From Flavobacteriaceae bacterium UBA3478 (GTDB taxonomy: Bacteria; Bacteroidota; Bacteroidia; Flavobacteriales; Flavobacteriaceae), in assembly GCA_002381155.1 (NCBI GenBank), contig DFQX01000032.1, positions 4,400-10,154 on the forward strand: 5,755 nt of DNA. Direction: 5' to 3'. This document shows, in pieces, positions 1 through 4,458 of this stretch. The position numbers and the translations under genes are program-made. Under the pieces are notes generated by a model, which was not told the DNA's origin, made no database searches, and saw nothing but the letters and a program-made list of their open reading frames with translations. Position 1 is the stretch's first letter, and each line of letters starts with the position of its first letter.

Positions 1-287
1 ATCTCTTGCAACGCTCTAACCGCAGACGGATTATTCATTGCTTTGTCTAGGTATACACCAATATACGCCATCGTACTGTAGCCTAGTTTCTTGGTATTGA
101 TCACCATTTTTGAACCTTCTAACACACCCGCTTGCTCTAGTTTTCTAAGCCGTTGATGAATAGCTGCTCCCGAAATTCCTACCTTTCTTGAAATTTCCAG
201 AATAGGAGTTCTAGCATCTTTCATTAGATAGGATAGTATGGTTTTATCTATCCCGTCTAGTGTATAGATTGAGTCTGAGTTCTTCAT
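1..287 (-). CDS. Lrp/AsnC-family transcriptional regulator, N-terminal 95 residues (3' end beyond window)
   Basis: Reading leftward from an ATG at 287 gives 95 uninterrupted codons to the window edge, so the C-terminal part is missing. Residues about 10-60 form the winged helix-turn-helix typical of Lrp/AsnC proteins: an acidic lead-in (LDGIDKTILSYL, 10-21), then ARTPILEISRKVGIS and the recognition helix GAAIHQRLRKLEQAGVLEG (about 40-58). The linker and first strand of the effector-binding RAM domain follow (INTKKLGYSTMAYIGVYL, 63-80). Family members are usually about 150 residues and bind DNA as dimers or octamers, often sensing amino acids; the ligand here cannot be inferred. The start is chosen because it is the ATG just before the HTH domain; it has no Shine-Dalgarno sequence, as is usual in Bacteroidota. 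It is divergent from the DUF423 gene with 51 bp between, so autoregulation from that gap is possible but not shown. Confidence 0.93.
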   Translation of the reverse strand, partial: MKNSDSIYTLDGIDKTILSYLMKDARTPILEISRKVGISGAAIHQRLRKLEQAGVLEGSKMVINTKKLGYSTMAYIGVYLDKAMNNPSAVRALQE

Positions 288-291
288 GTGA

Positions 292-300
292 CAAATTTTG
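292..300. promoter_or_regulatory. Short palindrome CAAATTTTG in the divergent lrp-like/DUF423 gap (possible -7 element or operator)
   Basis: CAAA-T-TTTG is a perfect 9-bp inverted repeat in the 51-bp gap between two divergent genes. On the plus strand AAATTTTG (293-300) matches the Bacteroidota -7 consensus TAnnTTTG at all fixed positions but the first, with a TTG at 269-271 that could serve as a distant -33 element (21 bp spacer). On the minus strand AAAATTTG (299-292) matches equally well but lies only 4 nt before the regulator's ATG. AT-rich palindromes are also typical Lrp-family binding sites. The sequence is short and AT-rich, so chance is a real alternative. Confidence 0.25.
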
Positions 301-338
301 AGCGTTTAAGATACATATACTTATAAAATAGAAGTGAA

Positions 339-716
339 ATGAAGATAAAAGTTTCAATAATGTTGTTTTTAGGAATGATCGCGGTCATTCTAGGAGCTTT
401 AGGATCTCATGCCTTAAAAGAAGTACTAAGACCTGAGCAATTAGAGAGCTTTACGATTGGGGTTCGGTATCAGATGACCCACGTTATACTCTTAATGGTC
501 GTTTTATTAACTTCCTTTTTTGACGAAGACGTAAAGCAAACCTCTTTCTGGTTGACCATTATCGGGATACTCTTATTCTCAGGAAGTATTTACCTCCTCA
601 ATCTACAGGAATTACTGGGCGTGAAACTTTCGTTTCTCGGGCCTGTGACCCCTATAGGTGGGCTATTTTTAATTGCAAATTGGGGATTTTTAGCGCTTAA
701 GGCTTTTAAGCGTTAA
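339..716 (+). CDS. DUF423 family small integral membrane protein
   Basis: This 125-residue protein is of normal length for the DUF423 (YgdD-like) family and matches it throughout. The first membrane helix (about 4-25) ends in GALGSHAL (19-26). The family's RYQMTH motif lies at 43-48, leading into helix two (about 46-61). Helix three (about 70-88) contains LFSGSIYLL, and the C-terminal signature GPVTPIGGLFLIANW is at 101-115 in helix four. It should sit in the inner membrane; no biochemical function is established for the family and none can be inferred here. The start has an A-rich upstream region but no Shine-Dalgarno sequence. It is divergent from the Lrp-like gene and convergent with hemD, whose last 11 bases (706-716) it overlaps tail to tail. 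It appears to be a single-gene transcript. Confidence 0.92.
   Translation: MKIKVSIMLFLGMIAVILGALGSHALKEVLRPEQLESFTIGVRYQMTHVILLMVVLLTSFFDEDVKQTSFWLTIIGILLFSGSIYLLNLQELLGVKLSFLGPVTPIGGLFLIANWGFLALKAFKR
691..715. terminator. Inverted repeat in the overlapping 3' ends of DUF423 and hemD, possible bidirectional terminator
   Basis: The left arm TAGCGCTTAA (691-700) pairs with the right arm TTAAGCGTTA (706-715) around a 5-nt loop (701-705), giving a 10-bp stem with one G-T mismatch or wobble (693/713). It covers both convergent stop codons: TAA of DUF423 at 714-716, and TAA of hemD read from 708 to 706. Neither strand has a U-tract after the stem, so it does not meet the classical intrinsic-terminator pattern. 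It may act as a 3'-end stabilising or pausing hairpin for both transcripts. The stem is seen directly; the terminator role is inference. Confidence 0.45.
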
Positions 717-1461
717 CCTCACTGATGTACTTCTGAAGCGCCATTGTCATGGACGGAGTTTCAGGTGTAGGAGCTTTGATATTCACCACTAGCCCTCTAG
801 CTTCTGCAGCTTGAATCGTGCTGCTACCGAACGCAGCGATGCGGGTATTGTTTTGAGCGAAATCAGGAAAATTGTGAAATAAGCTCTCGATTCCTGTTGG
901 GCTAAAGAAGACGAGAATATCGTAATAAACGTCTGCTAAATCTGACAGGTCACTCATAACCGTCTTGTAGAAGATTCCTCGAGTCCAATTAATTCCAAAT
1001 TCATTCAAGGTATCTGGCACAATTGGCTTTAGTGAATCAGATGACGGTAATAAATAAGTCTCGTTTTTGTACTTCTTGAAGTTAGGAGTGAGGTCAGATA
1101 ATAGACGCTGCCCTACATAAATTTTACGCTTGCGATAAACCACATATTTCTGAAGATAAAAAGCAACCGCTTCAGACTGACAGAAGTATTTCATAGTATC
1201 TGGGACTTTGAAACGCATCTCTTCAGCTAGTCGAAAGTAGTGGTCTACGGCATTACGACTGGTTAAAATGATGGCAGTGAATTTGCTGAGGTCGATTTTT
1301 TGAGCTCGCACCTCTTTAGAATCTACCCCTTCAACATGAATGAATGGTCTGAAATCGACAGTGAGTTTTTCTTTCTCTATGAGCTTTGCATAGGGAGAGT
1401 TCTCTAATTTCGGCTCGGGCTGAGAAACCAATATGGTTTTCACTTTCATATTCAAATTCAT
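706..1461 (-). CDS. hemD: Uroporphyrinogen-III synthase (HemD)
   Basis: HemD cyclises hydroxymethylbilane to uroporphyrinogen III with inversion of ring D, the branch-point step to haem, sirohaem and cobalamin, in the cytosol. The 251-residue length is typical. The fold's two-lobed pattern is visible: an N-terminal strand KTILVSQP (8-15), the lobe-two motif AIILTSRNAVDHYF (63-76), a second LVFFSPTGIESLF (183-195), RIAAFGSSTIQAAEARGL (207-224), and the C-terminal APTPETPSMTMALQKYI (230-246). HemD is poorly conserved overall, and these S/T-rich loops are its usual hallmarks. The first ATG (1461) overlaps the DUF4271 stop as ATGA, suggesting coupled translation; a second in-frame ATG at 1449 (MKVKT) would also leave a complete protein. 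It is the last gene of a three-gene minus-strand operon, and its 3' end overlaps that of DUF423. Confidence 0.93.
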   Translation of the reverse strand: MNLNMKVKTILVSQPEPKLENSPYAKLIEKEKLTVDFRPFIHVEGVDSKEVRAQKIDLSKFTAIILTSRNAVDHYFRLAEEMRFKVPDTMKYFCQSEAVAFYLQKYVVYRKRKIYVGQRLLSDLTPNFKKYKNETYLLPSSDSLKPIVPDTLNEFGINWTRGIFYKTVMSDLSDLADVYYDILVFFSPTGIESLFHNFPDFAQNNTRIAAFGSSTIQAAEARGLVVNIKAPTPETPSMTMALQKYISEVNA

Positions 1462-2075
1462 TTAATGACCATTAACAATACTGTCAAGGGTGCCATTTCG
1501 AGAATGCAAATATATAAAATTAACGCCATACCGAAGCGTATGTTACCGCGTTGAGACTTTTTGATTACACTGAAATAGCTTAGAATCTGTAAGACAAAAA
1601 TCAGAAAGAAATAAATTGCCTCGAGCAATGAGTAAGGTACTATTTCTGCGAAATAAAGCCAGGAAAATAAAAAGGAGATAAGTCCTTGATAGGCTAAAAA
1701 ACTTGTGGCGACACTACTAATTAGTTTAGAAGCCTTTTTTTTCTTTAAGAGATAAATTCCTGCATTTAATCTCAGAGTCTGTTTCAATAACAAGAAGCCT
1801 AGGATTAGGAAGTATGAATTAAATCCTAGCTTTTCATCGAGATAAGCCTTAAAACTTAGTTTTTCGATTAAATAAGAAAGGCTAAGGATCCCCGTTGCTA
1901 AAAACCCCCAAAGTGTGAAGCGCCATGATCGCAGTTTTGAATCATAGAGTCGAATGAAAGTATCATTGTAAGGAAGCTGCAAGAAAAGTCGAAAAGGTTC
2001 CGGATAAGTCCTTTTGATAAGTACTAATAGACCTAAAAGAATAAAGAAAAAGATGAAAACAGTATCCGCGGTCAT
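1458..2075 (-). CDS. DUF4271 family polytopic membrane protein
   Basis: This is a 205-residue, strongly hydrophobic protein with about six predicted membrane segments (roughly 5-20, 52-70, 86-101, 122-142, 148-170 and 181-203). A basic KKKK patch at 111-114 lies in a loop between helices three and four. The C-terminal pattern ILYICILEMAPLTVLL (186-201), the order of helices and the position just before hemD match the Bacteroidota family DUF4271, whose function is unknown. It starts with an ATG overlapping the GT39 stop (ATGA, 2072-2075) and ends with the same overlap on hemD (1458-1461), so all three are probably made from one mRNA with re-initiation. A role near haem biosynthesis would rest on gene order alone. 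Assignment to DUF4271 is by pattern and context, not by a database search. Confidence 0.82.
   Translation of the reverse strand: MTADTVFIFFFILLGLLVLIKRTYPEPFRLFLQLPYNDTFIRLYDSKLRSWRFTLWGFLATGILSLSYLIEKLSFKAYLDEKLGFNSYFLILGFLLLKQTLRLNAGIYLLKKKKASKLISSVATSFLAYQGLISFLFSWLYFAEIVPYSLLEAIYFFLIFVLQILSYFSVIKKSQRGNIRFGMALILYICILEMAPLTVLLMVIK
1734..1743 (-). other. A-rich run with an in-frame A_AAA_AAG heptamer in the DUF4271 gene
   Basis: On the coding strand the four lysine codons 111-114 read AAG AAA AAA AAG, giving eight consecutive A residues (1742 to 1735). The heptamer A AAA AAG (1740 to 1734) is in the register used for -1 ribosomal frameshifting in dnaX. A -1 slip would read GGC TTC and then TAA, ending the protein at 116 residues, after about three membrane helices. 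I see no strong stimulatory hairpin downstream, only the short palindrome ACTAATTAGT. It may simply be a lysine-rich loop. Confidence 0.25.
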
Positions 2076-3640
2076 AGCCTTGAAGGTTGAGCAAACTTAT
2101 GAATAATTCGTGGAGGCAGGCCTGGTGATGAAATGCCTATTCGATAGAAAGGATAAGCTAGATTTGTCACTGCAATCGATGCGGTATTATTCTCTTCGAC
2201 TTTTAGTAAATGTATCGTTTGAACGCGTCTAAATTTATCGAGCTCTGCTAAATAAAGCCTTCCTAGTAACGGTTTTTCGAAACGAATAAGCGTTGAATCG
2301 ATTGCAACTTCATCAGGTAAAATAAGATCGAGGTAGGTTGTTGTACTCCAGAATAGGTCTCCTTTTTTAGGGCTATCTACGCGTTGTTCGAAATCGTTGG
2401 GTTTAGAACTGATTACAAAGACAGAATCTTGATTAATACTTGACCAGCGTTTATCAAAATCGTACTGGTTTGGTCGATAATCAAGGGTGTTATAAGATAA
2501 TCCTATTTGTCTGCTGTAAAATTCATAGAGAGCAGCGCGTTGATAAGAATCTATAAATAGTACGGGTTTACCATTCGCCTTAGTTGAGATTTTCTGTGAC
2601 CATTCCTTGACACCATGAGGCTCAAGATGAATTGGAGATAGTTGTTCAAAAGCCATCAAAAATCTTAGACTAAAAAGGAGAACGATACTCACCAATCCTA
2701 ACTTCTTAATCCGTCTTATCTCTGGCAGAGATAACGGTCTTTCTATGAAAATGAGAAGTAATGGATAGACCATGGGGAGTAACCACTGAAGTTGAGACTT
2801 TTTACTAAATGAAGAAAAGAAGAAAAACACCAGAACTGCCCAAACCGTAAATCTTAGTCCTTTTTCGAAGGGGTTTCTTGTAGTGGTTGAAAATAGGGTT
2901 CGATAGAAGTCGTAAAAGAAAAATCCGATAATGGCGATGGCGTTTAGGAAAAACCCTCCGGTGAATGGGAGAAATTCATAGGCGTGATTCGGTCGTTCCG
3001 AAAAATGAAACCTCAAGGTCACCCATTCGTTTTGAGAGAGCCATAGTAAGTGTGGGCAGAATAAAAGTAAACTTAGCGCGACCGATTTCCAGACGCTACT
3101 ATCTCTGATTAAGGCTGGGTTAGAAGCGATCACGCCAATAATGATTAATATTCCAGTATACTTGCTATACATGAGACCTGCCATAGCTAGACCTAATGTA
3201 AAGACAGCGTATTTTGTCTTTGAGAGAAATTGCTTGTAGGCGTAAAAGAATAGGGCGGTAAATAGGAGTGTCCCTGTGTCGGGCAAGGTGAGGAATCCGT
3301 AGAGATTGACTAAAGGTAAACCTAGTAGTAGCAGTGAAAATAGCCCGTTAGACATTCTTTCCTTGGTCTCCTTACTCAGTGTTTGGTACAGTAGCCAATA
3401 ACTAAGTGATACGCTGAGCACACTTAGAATTCGAACCCCAAAAAGTCCCAAGCCTTCAATCGATGAAGGGAGTGCCAGTAAGGCAACAAAAGGTGGATGA
3501 TCGAAATACCCCCACTGCATATTCTTAGCGAAATAGGCATAATAGGCCTCGTCTTTTAAAAGGCCAGTAAAGCTTGCCTGAAGCAGATTAATCAGGGTAA
3601 TTAAAACGAGTTGAACTTTAAAGGAAAACTTGAGCCTCAT
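2072..3640 (-). CDS. GT39-family (PMT_2/ArnT-like) polyprenyl-phosphate-sugar glycosyltransferase, integral membrane
   Basis: From the ATG at 3640 this is a 522-residue protein, a normal size for bacterial GT39 enzymes, which move a sugar from a polyprenyl-phosphate carrier to lipid, glycan or protein on the outer face of the inner membrane. After helix one (about 8-25) comes the diagnostic first loop, DEAYYAYFAKNMQWGYFDHPPFVAL (30-54), with the acidic DE pair expected to be catalytic and the DHPP motif. LPDTG (119-123) and MYSKYTG (157-163) are the next conserved blocks. About ten helices follow up to residue 350, then a soluble periplasmic C-terminal domain of about 170 residues. The frame stays open upstream to a TTG at 3688 (16 more residues), but that extension is polar, starts with a rare codon and spans promoter-like sequence, so the ATG is preferred. 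The acceptor and sugar cannot be told. It leads the DUF4271-hemD operon and is divergent from a lipid-sugar synthase. Confidence 0.88.
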   Translation of the reverse strand: MRLKFSFKVQLVLITLINLLQASFTGLLKDEAYYAYFAKNMQWGYFDHPPFVALLALPSSIEGLGLFGVRILSVLSVSLSYWLLYQTLSKETKERMSNGLFSLLLLGLPLVNLYGFLTLPDTGTLLFTALFFYAYKQFLSKTKYAVFTLGLAMAGLMYSKYTGILIIIGVIASNPALIRDSSVWKSVALSLLLFCPHLLWLSQNEWVTLRFHFSERPNHAYEFLPFTGGFFLNAIAIIGFFFYDFYRTLFSTTTRNPFEKGLRFTVWAVLVFFFFSSFSKKSQLQWLLPMVYPLLLIFIERPLSLPEIRRIKKLGLVSIVLLFSLRFLMAFEQLSPIHLEPHGVKEWSQKISTKANGKPVLFIDSYQRAALYEFYSRQIGLSYNTLDYRPNQYDFDKRWSSINQDSVFVISSKPNDFEQRVDSPKKGDLFWSTTTYLDLILPDEVAIDSTLIRFEKPLLGRLYLAELDKFRRVQTIHLLKVEENNTASIAVTNLAYPFYRIGISSPGLPPRIIHKFAQPSRL

Positions 3641-3649
3641 CACAGAAAT

Positions 3650-3657
3650 CAAAGGTA
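3650..3657 (-). promoter_or_regulatory. Putative Bacteroidota -7 promoter element for the GT39-DUF4271-hemD operon
   Basis: Reading leftward, TACCTTTG (3657 to 3650) matches every fixed position of the Bacteroidota -7 consensus TAnnTTTG. It lies 9 nt before the ATG at 3640, implying a very short or absent 5' leader. No TTG-type -33 element is present at the expected 19-21 bp spacing, which lowers confidence. If this is the promoter, the alternative TTG start at 3688 lies upstream of the transcript. Confidence 0.5.
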
Positions 3658-3673
3658 CGTTTTTGAAGTTGTC

Positions 3674-3702
3674 TTTGGATCGACGCAAATGTCCTATTTT
3701 AG
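3674..3702 (+). promoter_or_regulatory. Putative promoter for the GT2-pyrC transcript (TTTG -33 and TATTTTAG -7)
   Basis: TATTTTAG (3695-3702) matches the Bacteroidota -7 consensus TAnnTTTG at five of six fixed positions. TTTG at 3674-3677 lies 17 bp upstream as a -33 element, slightly closer than the usual 19-21. The -7 box ends only 6 nt before the ATG at 3709, so the transcript would be leaderless or nearly so. This matches the layout on the opposite strand of the same 68-bp gap. Confidence 0.45.
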
Positions 3703-3708
3703 CCGCTT

Positions 3709-4458
3709 ATGAGTGAATGCTTAGTCATTATCCCAACCTATAACGAAATCGAAAACGTCGCACTGATTATTGCAGCCGTTCAAGAACTTAATAAAGGGTA
3801 TCATGTACTCATCGTTGATGATAATTCTCCTGATGGAACGGCAGATAAGGTTCGCGAACTACAGAATACTTATTCCGACTCACTTCACCTCGAGGTAAGA
3901 ACTGAAAAAGCCGGACTTGGTACCGCTTATATCCATGGATTTAAGTGGGCCTTGGCAAAGGGTTATTCCTTTATTTTTGAAATGGATGCTGACTTTTCTC
4001 ATACTCCAAGTGATTTAGTTCGACTGCATGCAGCTTGTGAGAACGGTGCCGATGTCGCTATTGGTAGTAGATATTGCAAAGGAGTGAATGTGGTGAATTG
4101 GCCACTTCATCGAATATTGCTCTCCTACGGGGCCTCCTTTTATGTTCGTTTAATCACAGGAATGCCTGTATATGACCCCACGGCTGGTTTTATGTGTTAT
4201 CGAGCCTCCTTACTAAAGAAGTTGAATTTAGATGCAGTACGGTTTGTCGGATACGCCTTTCAAATTGAAATGAAATTCAGAGCCTATAAGAAGGGTGCAA
4301 AGATTAAAGAGGTGAGTATTGTTTTTACGGATCGCATCAGAGGAGTGTCGAAGATGAGTGGCGCAATTGTCAAAGAAGCCATTCTCGGGGTGCTTAAAAT
4401 GCGTTTGGATAGTATCTTTGCTAAAAAGAGATTCTATTATGCCGAAAACCCTGATTAA
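3709..4458 (+). CDS. Polyprenyl-phosphate sugar synthase, GT2 family (DPM1-like; polyprenol monophosphomannose synthase)
   Basis: The enzyme should transfer a hexose, probably mannose, from a nucleotide sugar to a polyprenyl phosphate on the cytoplasmic face of the membrane. The 249 residues form one GT-A domain. Visible motifs are VIIPTYNE (6-13), the nucleotide-binding VDDNSPDGTAD (36-46), the metal-binding EMDADFSHTPSDL (91-103, with D93 and D95), IGSRY (118-122), DPTAGFMCYR (156-165), GYAFQIEM (181-188) and the catalytic-loop signature TDRIRGVSKMS (207-217). There are no C-terminal membrane helices and no fused GtrA-like domain, so it is a peripheral, DPM1-type protein. The start is secure, since the GT-A fold begins at residue 4. 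It is divergent from a GT39 transferase that could use its product, and overlaps pyrC by 20 bp. Mannose specificity is inferred from family; a glucosyl or other hexosyl donor is possible. Confidence 0.93.
   Translation: MSECLVIIPTYNEIENVALIIAAVQELNKGYHVLIVDDNSPDGTADKVRELQNTYSDSLHLEVRTEKAGLGTAYIHGFKWALAKGYSFIFEMDADFSHTPSDLVRLHAACENGADVAIGSRYCKGVNVVNWPLHRILLSYGASFYVRLITGMPVYDPTAGFMCYRASLLKKLNLDAVRFVGYAFQIEMKFRAYKKGAKIKEVSIVFTDRIRGVSKMSGAIVKEAILGVLKMRLDSIFAKKRFYYAENPD

Noticed and set aside
3641..3688. 16-residue N-terminal extension of the GT39 protein from a TTG codon
   Set aside because: It uses a rare start codon, is polar, precedes a better ATG, and covers a perfect -7 promoter match; kept only as an alternative.
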